Assembly: GCA_025964555.1 (NCBI GenBank)
Contig: JAOPYQ010000009.1
Location: 124,001-188,000, forward strand
From: Thermoleophilia bacterium
Lineage (GTDB): Bacteria > Actinomycetota > Thermoleophilia > Gaiellales > SKUG01
DNA: 64,000 nt
Direction: 5' to 3'
Part shown: piece after piece, positions 41,251-49,825 of the stretch
How positions within the stretch are numbered: position 1 is the stretch's first letter
How the letters are laid out: each line of letters opens with the position of its first letter
Position numbers and translations under genes: made by a program
The notes under the pieces: generated by a model
Databases searched by the model: none
The model's input: the letters and a program-made list of their open reading frames with translations, nothing else
What the model was told of the DNA's origin: nothing

Positions 41251-42577
41251 CGCCGCCGAAGTCGCCGCCGAAATCGCCGCCGCCACCGAAGCCGCCGCCG
41301 TCGCCGCCCCAGCCGCTCCCGCCGCCACCTCCGCCGAATAGGCCTCCGCCGCCGCCGAACATGTTGCCGAGCAGCATGCCGGTGAGCAGTGACCCGCCGC
41401 CGCCTCCGCCGCCGAAGAAGCCGCCGTAGTAGCCGCCCATGCGCGGCTCCTCGTAGTACGGCATCTGCTGGCCGTCGTGTTCGACCTGGCGCGTGTCGGG
41501 CTGGCGACCCGCCTCCACGCGGTCGGCGCAGATCTCACAGGCGGGTACCGAGAGCGGTTCGTTCTTCGGTCCGACCCACTGCACGTCGCGCGAGGAGGTG
41601 CCGTGGCGTGGGTCGAAGAAGCACGGCACGCGCGGCGAGGGCTCTGGTCGACCCTCCAGCAGTGCGCGGGCGCAGTCCAGGGCATAGCGCCCTCGCGCGA
41701 GTTCGCCCGAGAGGGGCCGAAGCTCGGCGAGCGTGTCGGCGCTGTCGACGGTGGCACTGACCTTCTGGTACGCATCCAGCGCCGCGACGTACCGGCTCTT
41801 CGCCGCCGCGGGCGCGTCCGGGAGCTGGATCTCGATGTCCATGGTGCGCAGGTCCTCGCCGAGGGCGACCATGTCGCCGCGAGCGGCGGTCTGGACCTCC
41901 AGCAGTTCGGGCTCGCTCATGTCGTCGATCGACGCAACCTGCGGCTCGGCCTGCGTGCGCCCAGCGCCGCCGCCCCGGCCGCGGCGCATCAACCTGCGCA
42001 GGAACACGAACGCGCCTCCGAACAACAGCAGCGGCAGCAGCAGCGGCAGGAAGCTGCCGCCACCCCCTCCTCCACTGTCGCGACCACCGGAGCCGGAGCC
42101 GCTGCCCTCGCCCGACTGCACGCGGGTGACGAAATCCTGGAGCACTGCATCGACCCCGTCGCCGCGGTGCTCCTGGAATGCCGCCTCGGATGCTCGGGTC
42201 GCACCGGATCCGCTCGTGCTGCCCGCCCGGAACTGACCGCCCGCGACCAGCGCGTAGGTCGCATTGGAACCCTGTTCGCGCGCGAGCTCGCGCAGCATCC
42301 CGACCGTGGTGCCGCCGCCCTCCTCGCGAGCGTTCTCCGGCAGCACGGCGACGTAGACGGACTCCTCGCCTTCGCTGATCTGGTCCTCGAGGTCACCCTC
42401 CGCGGACTCCGACAGCACGTCGCGAGCGTCTTCGTCGACATAGACCGGATCGTCCCGCCACGCCTCCACCACCTCGTCCGCATACGCAGCGCCAGCCGAC
42501 GCGGGCACGGCAAGCACTGCTGCGAGCGCACCCGCGAGCACGAACGTGGACCGAGGCCGTCGGCGCGTGGAGGCCAT
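41237..42577 (-). CDS. TPM-domain membrane protein with Gly-rich tail
   Basis: A 446-aa protein: signal peptide (FVLAGALAAVLAVPASAGAAYA), an extracytoplasmic TPM_phosphatase-like domain (DVLSESAEGDLEDQISEGEESVYVAVLPENA, TTVGMLRELA), one transmembrane helix (FLPLLLPLLLFGGAFVFL) and a cytoplasmic region. The cytoplasmic region has paired cysteines (VPCFFDPRHGTSS, VPACEICADRVEAGRQ), and the tail is Gly/Phe/Asp-rich, ending GGDFGGGGDF. Its start overlaps the PspAA-like stop (TGATG). In actinobacteria this gene type sits with PspA and takes part in envelope stress response by inference from context. Confidence 0.88.
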   Translation of the reverse strand: MASTRRRPRSTFVLAGALAAVLAVPASAGAAYADEVVEAWRDDPVYVDEDARDVLSESAEGDLEDQISEGEESVYVAVLPENAREEGGGTTVGMLRELAREQGSNATYALVAGGQFRAGSTSGSGATRASEAAFQEHRGDGVDAVLQDFVTRVQSGEGSGSGSGGRDSGGGGGGSFLPLLLPLLLFGGAFVFLRRLMRRGRGGGAGRTQAEPQVASIDDMSEPELLEVQTAARGDMVALGEDLRTMDIEIQLPDAPAAAKSRYVAALDAYQKVSATVDSADTLAELRPLSGELARGRYALDCARALLEGRPEPSPRVPCFFDPRHGTSSRDVQWVGPKNEPLSVPACEICADRVEAGRQPDTRQVEHDGQQMPYYEEPRMGGYYGGFFGGGGGGGSLLTGMLLGNMFGGGGGLFGGGGGGSGWGGDGGGFGGGGDFGGDFGGGGDF

Positions 42578-42855
42578 CAGCCCGGCACGAGTCCGTCGTC
42601 GGCGAGCAGCGCGGAGACCTCCTCGAGCGTGGCGTCGACGCTGGGCAGCACGAAGTCCGACTCCCCGAGGAACTCGTCCTCACACGCGCTGCCACCTCCG
42701 CGCACCTTCGCGAGCAGCGCGCCGAGCGCTCCCTGGAACGCGCTCTCGTCCGTCGACTGCACGGCATTCATCAGCTCGTCGTCGAGGCGGTTCAGGTCAT
42801 CCATCTCGGCATCGGCCAGCTCGAACTGGCCCTCGCCCATGATTCGCACGATCAT
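42577..42855 (-). CDS. PspA-associated protein (PspAA domain)
   Basis: A 92-aa protein from the ATG at 42855 (MIVRIMGEGQFELADAEMDDLNRLDDEL), matching the PspAA domain: a short beta strand, two helices (MNAVQSTDESAFQGALGALLAKVRGGG) and a C-terminal LPSVDATLEEVSALLADDGLVPG. It overlaps both pspA (ATGA) and the TPM gene (TGATG). In the known gene order it partners PspA at the membrane. Confidence 0.88.
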   Translation of the reverse strand: MIVRIMGEGQFELADAEMDDLNRLDDELMNAVQSTDESAFQGALGALLAKVRGGGSACEDEFLGESDFVLPSVDATLEEVSALLADDGLVPG

Positions 42856-43598
42856 GATCGGTCTCCCGTGGTCGTCTGCTCCAGTGCGCGCGGCGCGTCG
42901 CCCGAGCCGAGTTCGCCCTTGATCTTCGCCAGTTCCGCATCGATGGTCGCGGTGGACGCCACGCGGTCGAGCTCGGCCTGGATCGGGTCGCTCGACTGCG
43001 TCAGGTCCTCGAGTGCGCCCGACTGCAGCAACCCGTCGAGCGCGCCCGCGCGTGCCTGCAGCTGCTGCGTGCGATCCTCCGCACGCTGCATCGCCAGGCC
43101 AACGTCTCCCATCTCCTCGGAGATGCCGGACACGGCCTCGGAGATGCGCGTCTGCGCCTCGGCTGCGGTGTAGGTGGCCTTGATCGTCTCCTTGCGCACG
43201 CGGAAGGCCTCGACCTTCGCCTGCAGCCGGCGCGATGCATCCTCCAGCTTCGCCTGCTCGGTGCTCAGCTGGTCGTGCTGGCGCTTGAGCTCCTCGAGCT
43301 GTACCTGGATGCCGGCGCGGCGGGTGAGTGCCTCGCGCGCGAGATCCTCTCGGTTCGCCTGCACCGCCTTGGTGGCCTGCTCCTGGAGCCGGTCGCCGGC
43401 CCGGGCGAGCTCCTCGCCCTGCAGCTCGAGCCGCTTGCGCGATGCCGCGACGTCCGTGAGGCCGCGACGCACCTGCTGGAGCAGCTCCTGCTGGCGGGTG
43501 TAGGCGTAGTCGAGTGTCTCGCGCGGGTCCTCTGCCTGGTCCATGGCGCGGTTGGCCTTGGACTTGAGCAGCATCGAAAGTCGTTGGGACAGTCCCAT
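42852..43598 (-). CDS. pspA: PspA/IM30 family envelope-stress protein
   Basis: A 248-aa coiled-coil protein with the PspA N-terminus (LSQRLSMLLKSKANRAMDQAEDPRETLDYAYTRQQELLQQVRRG) and about 170 residues of heptad-rich helix. It forms ESCRT-III-like oligomers on the inner face of the membrane and protects it under stress. AGGAAA precedes the ATG. It heads the operon pspA-pspAA-TPM, probably followed by msrA and yjbQ. Confidence 0.93.
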   Translation of the reverse strand: MGLSQRLSMLLKSKANRAMDQAEDPRETLDYAYTRQQELLQQVRRGLTDVAASRKRLELQGEELARAGDRLQEQATKAVQANREDLAREALTRRAGIQVQLEELKRQHDQLSTEQAKLEDASRRLQAKVEAFRVRKETIKATYTAAEAQTRISEAVSGISEEMGDVGLAMQRAEDRTQQLQARAGALDGLLQSGALEDLTQSSDPIQAELDRVASTATIDAELAKIKGELGSGDAPRALEQTTTGDRS

Positions 43599-43760
43599 GG
43601 TTTCCTCGCGTGGGTGTCGGGGGCGGGTGCGGTTGAACGGCGGCTACCCGGCCCGAATTCGAGCAAACGCACGCACCGAGTGACACTGCAGCAACCGGCC
43701 ATTTCGAGTCATGCAGAAATCACTCGCACGATGACGCGAGGACGGCAACCGCCCGCGCGC

Positions 43761-44849
43761 TCAGATCCCGGTGAGCGGCGTGACGGCGATCGTCGTGCGC
43801 CGATCGCGCGGCCCGGGCAATCCCGCAGCGTCGGCGAGCAGCTCGTACGAGCGCATGCGCGTGGTGGCATCTGCGGCGAGGGTCGTCGCCATGATCTCTG
43901 AGGCGCCGGTGGTCTCGATCATCGTGCGCAGTCGCTCGATCACCTGATCGGGGGTGCCGACGGCCTGCGCGTCGATCATCGCGTCCGCCATGCGGCGCTC
44001 CTCGGGCGACCACTCGTATGCTGCCACCTCGGCAGCGGTCGGCAGCACGCGCGGTGGGCCGCCCTGACGCATGCGCAGGAACACGAGCGCGAAGCCGTCG
44101 GCGATCGCACGAGCCTCGGCCTCGGTCTTGGCCACGACGACCTGCATCGTGACCATCCCGTACGGCTCGGCGAGTTCACCCGACGCGCGGAAGTGCTCGC
44201 GGTACGCCTGCATCGACGGAATCGTTGCGGCAGCGCTGAAATGGTGCGCCGTCGCGAATCGCAGCCCCAGACGTGCGGCGAGCTGCGCGCTCGAGCCGCT
44301 CGAGCCGAGCAGCCACACCGGCGGGAACGCACCGAAACCGGGGGTCGCCTGCAGCCCGTGCAGGTCGTCGTCTTCGGGGAAGCCGTTCACGTAACCGAAC
44401 AGCTCCCACAGCAGCTCCGGCAGATCCTGGCCCTGCACACCGCCGCGTCCACGCCGCAGCGCCCACGCGGTGCGCTGGTCGCTGCCCGGCGCGCGCCCGA
44501 TCCCGAGGTCGATGCGGCCGGGGTGCAGCGCCTCGAGCGTGCCGAAGCGTTCGGCGACGAGCAGCGGCGCGTGGTTGGGGAGCATCACGCCGCCGGAGCC
44601 GACACGGATGCGTTCGGTCTGCGCCGCGACGCTCGCGATGATCACCTCGGGGGCGGAGCTGGCGATGCTCGGCATGTTGTGGTGCTCGGCGTACCAGATG
44701 CGCTCGTAGCCCCAGCGGTCTGCTGCCTGGGCCAGGTCGATCGCGCCGCGCAGCGCTTCGGCCGGGGTGTTGTCGCGCGAGACCGATGCCACGTCGAGGA
44801 TCGACAGCGACACGCCGAGCACGGAGCTGAGCACAGGCGAGGTGGACAT
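43761..44849 (-). CDS. LLM-class flavin-dependent oxidoreductase
   Basis: Start at the ATG at 44849 (MSTSPVLSSVLGVSLSILDVASV), 362 aa, with TACCGT six bases upstream. The luciferase-like TIM barrel is evident: AAD-RWGYERIWYAEHHNMPSIASSAPEV, IRVGSGGVMLPNHAPLLVAERFGTLEALHPGRIDLGIGRAPG and VWLLGSSGSSAQLAARLGLRFATAHHF, the MsnO8-type pattern. It uses reduced flavin (FMN or F420) to oxidise an unknown substrate. Confidence 0.94.
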   Translation of the reverse strand: MSTSPVLSSVLGVSLSILDVASVSRDNTPAEALRGAIDLAQAADRWGYERIWYAEHHNMPSIASSAPEVIIASVAAQTERIRVGSGGVMLPNHAPLLVAERFGTLEALHPGRIDLGIGRAPGSDQRTAWALRRGRGGVQGQDLPELLWELFGYVNGFPEDDDLHGLQATPGFGAFPPVWLLGSSGSSAQLAARLGLRFATAHHFSAAATIPSMQAYREHFRASGELAEPYGMVTMQVVVAKTEAEARAIADGFALVFLRMRQGGPPRVLPTAAEVAAYEWSPEERRMADAMIDAQAVGTPDQVIERLRTMIETTGASEIMATTLAADATTRMRSYELLADAAGLPGPRDRRTTIAVTPLTGI

Positions 44850-44855
44850 GCCGGC

Positions 44856-44861
44856 ACGGTA
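44856..44861 (-). promoter_or_regulatory. Leaderless-type -10 element TACCGT of the LLM oxidoreductase gene
   Basis: Minus-strand TACCGT, spacer GCCGGC, then the ATG at 44849. Confidence 0.5.
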
Positions 44862-44926
44862 GCACCCGGCGCCCGTTCGCCAGTGGCGACTCGCGCGCGC
44901 CGCTCGCGCGCGCCATGCTGCGCCCC

Positions 44927-45910
44927 ATGACCACTGCCGCCGCACCCGACATCGAACACGAACTCGAGCAGCACCGCTCCGAGCTCACCGGCTACTGCTA
45001 CCGCATGCTCGCCTCGCCGTTCGAGGCCGAGGACGCCGTGCAGGAGACCATGCTGCGCGCCTGGCGCGCATCGAACGAGTTCGAGCGGCGCTCCACCCTG
45101 CGCACGTGGCTGTACCGCATCGCCACCAACGTCTGCATCGACATGGTCGACGCGCGCCAGCGCCGCACGCTGCCGATGGACCTGGGCCCTGCGCGCGAGC
45201 CCGTCGCCACGAACCTCGCGACGCCCGAGGTGCCGTGGGTGGAGCCGATCCCGGATGCGCTCATCACGTTCGCGACGTCGCCCGATCCGGAAGCCGTTGC
45301 GATGCGCCGCGAATCGGTGCGCCTCGCGATGGTGACGGCCATGCAGCGCCTGCCCGCTCGCCAGCGCGCGACGCTGCTGCTGCGCGAGGTGGTCGGACTG
45401 AGCGCGACGGAGGTCGCCACCCTGCTCGAGATGAGCGAGGCATCGGTCAACAGCGCCCTCCAGCGCGCCCGCGCGACGCTCGGCGACAACCCCACGGCGT
45501 TCGACAAGGCCTCGGCTCGCGCGGCGACCGACGCTGACCGCACGAAGGTCGACCGCTTCGCCGCCGCCTTCGAGCGCTACGACATGGACGAGCTCACCAG
45601 CATGCTGCGCGACGACGCGATGCAGTCGATGCCGCCGTACGACCTGTGGCTCGACGGGCGCGACGACGTGCTCGCCTGGTGGTTCGGCCCGGGCATCGGC
45701 TGTGCCGGATCCAAGCTCGTGTTCGCCGGCACAGCCAACGGCATGCCTGCCTATGGGCAGTACAAGCCGCGCGAGGACGGCGCGGGCTACGAGCCCTGGT
45801 CGCTCGACGTGTTCGAGCTCGACGAGGACGGCCAGCTCGCCGCCGCGACGTTCTTCCTCGAGACCGAGCGCCTGTTCCCGTTGTTCGGGCTGCCGGCGAG
45901 CGTCGACTGA
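44927..45910 (+). CDS. ECF-type RNA polymerase sigma factor with SnoaL-like C-terminal domain
   Basis: The ATG at 44927 gives 327 aa; the ATG at 44915 is an alternative. Region 2: GYCYRMLASPFEAEDAVQETMLRAWRASNEF and STLRTWLYRIATNVCIDMVD. Region 4: LPARQRATLLLREVVGLSATEVATLLEMSEASVNSALQRARATL. The last 110 residues form an NTF2/SnoaL-like domain (VDRFAAAFERYDMDELTSMLRDDAMQSMPPYDLWLDGRDDV), seen in SigG/SigJ-type ECF factors where it controls activity in place of an anti-sigma factor. Downstream VOC genes may be targets. Confidence 0.92.
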   Translation: MTTAAAPDIEHELEQHRSELTGYCYRMLASPFEAEDAVQETMLRAWRASNEFERRSTLRTWLYRIATNVCIDMVDARQRRTLPMDLGPAREPVATNLATPEVPWVEPIPDALITFATSPDPEAVAMRRESVRLAMVTAMQRLPARQRATLLLREVVGLSATEVATLLEMSEASVNSALQRARATLGDNPTAFDKASARAATDADRTKVDRFAAAFERYDMDELTSMLRDDAMQSMPPYDLWLDGRDDVLAWWFGPGIGCAGSKLVFAGTANGMPAYGQYKPREDGAGYEPWSLDVFELDEDGQLAAATFFLETERLFPLFGLPASVD

Positions 45911-46000
45911 ACGGATCTCGACATCCACCGATGAGTTCGTGGCGATCGCCCCGTCTATACCAATGACACCCAGTTCAACCGTCTCGAAGGAGCCACCGCC

Positions 46001-46465
46001 ATGTCCGATGTCCAGCACCCCAACCGCGCGCTGTTCGTGAACCTGCCGATCGAGAGCCTCGACCGCAGCGTCACGTTCTTCACCAAGCTCGGCTTCACGT
46101 TAAACCCGCTCTTCACCGACGAGACGACGACCTGCATGCTCGTTGGCGACCAGGCGTACTTCATGCTCCTCGAGAAGGAGCGCTTCGCGAGCTTCCTGCC
46201 CGAAGGCCGCACCGCACCCGAGGCGAGTTCGCAGGTGCACGCCTTCTACGCGTTCTCCGTGGATTCGCGCGAGTGCGTCGACGAGATCGTCGATGCCGCG
46301 CTCGCCAACGGCGGCTCGGAGATGGGCGAGACCGAGGATCACGGCTTCATGTACTCGCGCCCGTTCGGCGACCCCGACGGCAACTGCTTCAACGTGTTCT
46401 GGATGGACCCGGTCGCAGCCGAGGCCGGACCGGAAGCGCACGCCGCCCAGACCGCCAACGCGTGA
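46001..46465 (+). CDS. VOC (glyoxalase/extradiol dioxygenase) family protein
   Basis: A 154-aa protein; GAAGGAGCCACCGCC precedes the ATG. NRALFVNLPIESLDRSVTFFTKLGFTLNPLFTDETTTCMLVGDQAYFMLLEKERFASF is the beta-alpha-beta module typical of VOC proteins, with GFMYSRPFGDPDGNCFNVFWMDP closing the fold. The metal-ligand pattern is incomplete, so it may be a resistance- or binding-type VOC. It lies between the sigma factor and a second VOC gene. Confidence 0.9.
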   Translation: MSDVQHPNRALFVNLPIESLDRSVTFFTKLGFTLNPLFTDETTTCMLVGDQAYFMLLEKERFASFLPEGRTAPEASSQVHAFYAFSVDSRECVDEIVDAALANGGSEMGETEDHGFMYSRPFGDPDGNCFNVFWMDPVAAEAGPEAHAAQTANA

Positions 46466-46494
46466 CACCTGATCCCCAGGAAGGGACGAACACC

Positions 46495-47328
46495 ATGACG
46501 CAGACCGACACCGCCCCGGCGCACACACAGCTGCCACACCTGCCGGGCCACTTCTACTTCTCCGACGTGCACACCACCGACGTCGAGGGCGCATCCGCCT
46601 TCTACGGCGAGCTCTTCGGCTGGCAGTACCAGGAGATCCCGGGCGTGCCCAACCGATACGTGACCGCCTCGATCGACGGCCGCCGCAAGGCCGCCATCAC
46701 CGGGCTCATCGACGAGCAGCGAGCCGAAGGCGTCGCGTCGTACTGGTTCCCGTACCTGTATGTCACGGACATCGACGAGACCGTCGGGCGGCTCGACGCG
46801 CTCGGCGGACAGCTCGTCGCGCCGATCGTCGACGTGTTCGATTTCGGCCGCATGGCCGTCGCCGAGGACCCGACGGGTGCGCAGTTCGGCATCTGGCAGG
46901 ACCTGCAGGAGGTCACCACCGTGAAGGACGAACACGGCTCGCCGTTCTGGTACGAGCTGCACACGTCCGATCCCGATGCAGCGCTCGCCTTCTACCGCGG
47001 CCTCGTGGGCTGGGCGAGCGACTCCATGGAGATGGGGCCGAACATGACGTACCACCTGCTGATCCCGGAGCAGGTCGACGACCTGCAGACCGGTTCGGGT
47101 GGTCTCATGCGCATGATGGAGGGCCATCGCGAGGCGGGGGATCCGTCGCGCTGGTTCACGTACTTCAACGTCGATGACGCGGATGCCGCGTACGCGCGGG
47201 CGATCGAACTCGGCGCCGCGTCCCAGATGGAGCCGCACGACATCCCGGGCGTTGGTCGCTCCTGCTGGGTGGTCGATCCGCAGGGCGCTGCCATCGCGCT
47301 CATGACACCGAGTCCGCGCCAGGGCTAG
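46495..47328 (+). CDS. Two-domain VOC family protein
   Basis: Start at the ATG at 46495 after AGGAAGGGACGAACACC; 277 aa. Two tandem VOC modules are visible: GHFYFSDVHTTDVEGASAFYGELFGWQYQEIPG...DPTGAQFGIWQ and PFWYELHTSDPDAALAFYRGLVGWASDSMEMG...DPQGAAIALM. It belongs to the same group as 27 kDa antigen Cfp30B-like proteins. The substrate is unknown. It is cotranscribed with the preceding VOC gene by spacing. Confidence 0.9.
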   Translation: MTQTDTAPAHTQLPHLPGHFYFSDVHTTDVEGASAFYGELFGWQYQEIPGVPNRYVTASIDGRRKAAITGLIDEQRAEGVASYWFPYLYVTDIDETVGRLDALGGQLVAPIVDVFDFGRMAVAEDPTGAQFGIWQDLQEVTTVKDEHGSPFWYELHTSDPDAALAFYRGLVGWASDSMEMGPNMTYHLLIPEQVDDLQTGSGGLMRMMEGHREAGDPSRWFTYFNVDDADAAYARAIELGAASQMEPHDIPGVGRSCWVVDPQGAAIALMTPSPRQG

Positions 47329-47351
47329 CAGCAGCGCACACGCAACGTGAG

Positions 47352-47371
47352 GCACGCCGAACGGGCGGTGC
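47352..47371. terminator. Weak hairpin between convergent genes
   Basis: GCACGCC (47352-47358) pairs with GGCGGTGC (47364-47371) with one bulged base; it lies in the 43-bp gap between convergent VOC and DUF6328 genes. Confidence 0.3.
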
Positions 47372-47890
47372 TCAGCGGTCCGAACCGGGATCGTCGAGCG
47401 CCGCCCGTTTTCGGTACTTCATGTGGTCACCCCAGGGGAGCACACCCCACAGCGACACGAACAGCAGACCCGCGAGCCCGCTGAACACGAGCGCCTGTGC
47501 CTGTCCGAAGAGCTCGTCGGCAACAACGAAGAGCGTGCCCGACATCGATGCGCCGAGCGCCGTGATGCCCGCAAGGGTCAACCCGCTGGCGAGCACGATC
47601 AGGCGCTGCTTGTCGTAGGCGCGGAAGTTCGTGCGGTGATAGGCCGAAGGCGCGATGAGCAGCGCGCTCGCCACGAGCGCCAGGCACAGCGAGGCGAAGT
47701 ACACCTCGCGCTGCACCTCCGTGACGCCCTTCCACCCGGCCTGGAACGGCAGGGCCAGCAGGAACGCGAACAGCACCTGCACGCCCGGCAGCGCGACGCG
47801 GATCTCCTCCAGCAGCTCGCTCAGCTCCCGATCGAGTCGTTCCTTCTCGCCCTCGCCGTCGAGCGGCACGTCATGTCCATGCAGTTCCAT
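47372..47890 (-). CDS. DUF6328 family membrane protein
   Basis: Start chosen at the ATG at 47890 (MELHGHDVPLDGEGEKERLDRELSELLEEIRVALPG) because AGGGG lies just upstream; 172 aa. Four helices: VLFAFLLALPFQAGW, EVYFASLCLALVASALLIAPSAYHR, LIVLASGLTLAGITALGASM, ALVFSGLAGLLFVSLWGVLPW. The N-terminal acidic amphipathic helix and FRAYDKQRLI are family features. Function unknown. Divergent from the DsbA-like gene. Confidence 0.85.
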   Translation of the reverse strand: MELHGHDVPLDGEGEKERLDRELSELLEEIRVALPGVQVLFAFLLALPFQAGWKGVTEVQREVYFASLCLALVASALLIAPSAYHRTNFRAYDKQRLIVLASGLTLAGITALGASMSGTLFVVADELFGQAQALVFSGLAGLLFVSLWGVLPWGDHMKYRKRAALDDPGSDR

Positions 47891-47936
47891 GAGGCCCCTC
47901 ATACCCGTTTCGCGAAAGCGTGTCAGCATGCCGCGC

Positions 47937-48833
47937 ATGACCACTCGCATCACCGCCACGCTCTTCAACGATCCCGGCTGCCCGTGGGGCTACTCCGCGA
48001 TTCCCGCGCTGCGAACCCTCGAGTGGCGCTATGGCGATCAGCTCGACTGGCGCCTCGTGCTCATCGGCCTCACCGAGTCCGCGCAGCAGTACGTCGACCG
48101 CGGCTACACGACGCTCTCCAACGCGAGCGGCATGCTCGGCTTTCGCCGCTTCGGCATGCCCCTCAACGCGGAGCCTCGCGAACGACTGTCGGCGACGGCC
48201 CCCGGGTGTCGCGCGATCGTCGCCGCACGCATCGACGCCCCCGGCAGCGAGTGGCGCGTCATGCGGGCGATCCAGCTCGCGTACTTCACCACGCCGATGG
48301 TGCTCGGGGACCCCGCCGCGTTGCGTGACGCACTCGCGCGCATGGACGGCGTCGACGCCGGTGCGATCATCGCGCGAATCGATGACGACGACGTCACCGC
48401 CGCCTACGACGCCGACCGCGCGCGAACACGCACTGCCGCCGGCACCCCGGGCGCGCTCCAGGGCAAGACCGCCAACTCCGACGGCGCCGAGCGCTACACC
48501 GCGCCAAGCATCATCTTCGAGCGAGACGGCCAGCGTCTCGAGGCAACCGGTTTCCAGCCCGTCGAAGCCTACGACGTGCTCGTCGCCAACCTCGACCCCA
48601 CCCTCGCGCGCCGCACGCCAGCCGAATCGGCTGCCGATGTGCTCGACGCCTTCGCGGACTCGGCGCACGGCCCGTGGATCTCGACCGCCGAGGTCGCGGC
48701 TGTGATGGCAGCCGGCAACGACGCCCCCGATCGCGAGTCCGCCGAGCGCGAACTCATCGAGCTCGTCGATTCCGGAAGCGCGCGCCGCATCCGCATGGGT
48801 GACGGCGCGGTGTGGAGTCGCGCGACTGACTAA
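47937..48833 (+). CDS. DsbA/FrnE-like thioredoxin-fold protein with C-terminal extension
   Basis: A 298-aa protein from the ATG at 47937 (an in-frame ATG at 47928 is possible). The N-terminal thioredoxin-like active site is DPGCPWGYSA, with a single Cys (CPWG instead of CPxC), so it cannot form the usual disulfide. The central helical insertion and GKTANSDGAERYTAPSIIFERDGQRLEATGFQPVEAYDVLV (cis-Pro region) fit the DsbA family. The last 80 residues (AESAADVLDAFADSAHGPWISTAEVAAVMA) may be a small winged-helix domain. Likely a glutathione S-transferase kappa/isomerase-like enzyme of unknown substrate. Confidence 0.8.
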   Translation: MTTRITATLFNDPGCPWGYSAIPALRTLEWRYGDQLDWRLVLIGLTESAQQYVDRGYTTLSNASGMLGFRRFGMPLNAEPRERLSATAPGCRAIVAARIDAPGSEWRVMRAIQLAYFTTPMVLGDPAALRDALARMDGVDAGAIIARIDDDDVTAAYDADRARTRTAAGTPGALQGKTANSDGAERYTAPSIIFERDGQRLEATGFQPVEAYDVLVANLDPTLARRTPAESAADVLDAFADSAHGPWISTAEVAAVMAAGNDAPDRESAERELIELVDSGSARRIRMGDGAVWSRATD

Positions 48834-48884
48834 CAGCATCCATGGCGGGCACGCACTCACTACCAACCGCAAGGAGTGCAACGA

Positions 48885-48968
48885 ATGTCACTGCTCTGGA
48901 TCCTGCTCATCGTCGTCGTCGTCCTGCTGCTCTTCGGCGGCACGCGCTTCCGTGGTCGCGGCCGCTGA
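48885..48968 (+). CDS. 27-aa single-helix membrane microprotein
   Basis: Not in the ORF track. A ribosome site AAGGAG precedes the ATG by eight bases. The product is one hydrophobic helix (SLLWILLIVVVVLLLFGG) with a basic tail (TRFRGRGR), resembling the N-terminal half of DUF3309-type small membrane proteins. Beyond it, 48969-49255 holds only the first copy of a 33-bp direct repeat and no gene that I can support. Confidence 0.5.
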   Translation: MSLLWILLIVVVVLLLFGGTRFRGRGR

Positions 48969-49076
48969 GCTCGCCGCCCCTGGTGATCGCCGTCATCCTC
49001 GTGATCCTGCCGGTCAGCCTGCTGACCTGCTCACGCACACGCACACGCTCTGCATGGCGCGACGCGCTGCCAGGAC

Positions 49077-49109
49077 GCTGCCTCGGTTCACCGGGGCAGC
49101 TTCCAATTC
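49077..49109. repeat. 33-bp direct repeat, copy A
   Basis: GCTGCCTCGGTTCACCGGGG followed by CAGCTTCCAATTC. It matches copy B (49833-49865) at 31 of 33 positions. Copy B is the 3' coding end of the second msrA (encoding NWKLPRR), so copy A is a displaced fragment of that gene's end. Confidence 0.85.
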
Positions 49110-49255
49110 AGCTTCCGGTTCGGGGGCCGGCAACAGCGTGGCCTGATGTGGCAGCGCGCGGGCTTCGCGACGGCCACCAACCGGTGCGGGCCGACCCGAG
49201 ATGACGTTACCAATCGGTAACTTGGGGACACCCCAGCCCCCACACAGGAGCCCCC

Positions 49256-49807
49256 ATGCCGCTCTCCACCCAATGGAACTTCGGCGAGAAGTCCCCGCAC
49301 CCCTACGCCCCGTACCGCTCATCCGACCGGACGGATGCGACGCCTCGCAATGCCGTGTTCGTTGCGCATCATGCGCGGCTCGAGGACGCTACGCAGCTTA
49401 CCGACGGCAAGCAGCACAACCGCCTCGACTACGGCATGACCAAGTACTTCGCGACCGGCTTCGGCGGAGACACGCTGTCGAACGAGACCGGCTCGTACCA
49501 GTACGGAGACCAGCCCAGCTATCAGCGCGAGAAGCGCGGCGACTGGCGCTTCTCGGTCGACAAGTTCGAGCGCCTGCTCACCGACGCAGCCGCTGGCGTG
49601 GAAGCCGCCAACGGTCGAGTGATACCGGAAGCGCTCTTCGCGGACGGCTTCAAGACGATCAAGTTCCTCGACTCGATCAAGGGCAACGAGCTGCTCGTGC
49701 AGACGATGACCGACGGCAAGCTCACCACGAAGGTGATTGACGAGGCCGATCTCGATCCGGCGCTCGCCAGGACGTTCGACAAGCTCGACGTCTACGAGCA
49801 GTCGTAG
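49256..49807 (+). CDS. Unknown 183-aa protein flanked by direct repeats
   Basis: A strong ribosome site (AGGAGCCCCC) and codon bias support the gene. The protein is hydrophilic, without signal peptide or helix bundle: MPLSTQWNFGEKSPHPYAPY at the N-terminus, a middle part rich in Gly/Tyr/Gln (FGGDTLSNETGSYQYGDQPSY) and a C-terminal alpha/beta part (TIKFLDSIKGNELLVQTMTDGKLTTKVIDEADLDPAL). I recognise no family. It lies between two copies of a 33-bp repeat related to msrA, suggesting insertion or duplication. Confidence 0.7.
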   Translation: MPLSTQWNFGEKSPHPYAPYRSSDRTDATPRNAVFVAHHARLEDATQLTDGKQHNRLDYGMTKYFATGFGGDTLSNETGSYQYGDQPSYQREKRGDWRFSVDKFERLLTDAAAGVEAANGRVIPEALFADGFKTIKFLDSIKGNELLVQTMTDGKLTTKVIDEADLDPALARTFDKLDVYEQS

Positions 49808-49825
49808 CTCGTTGACACATGCGCG

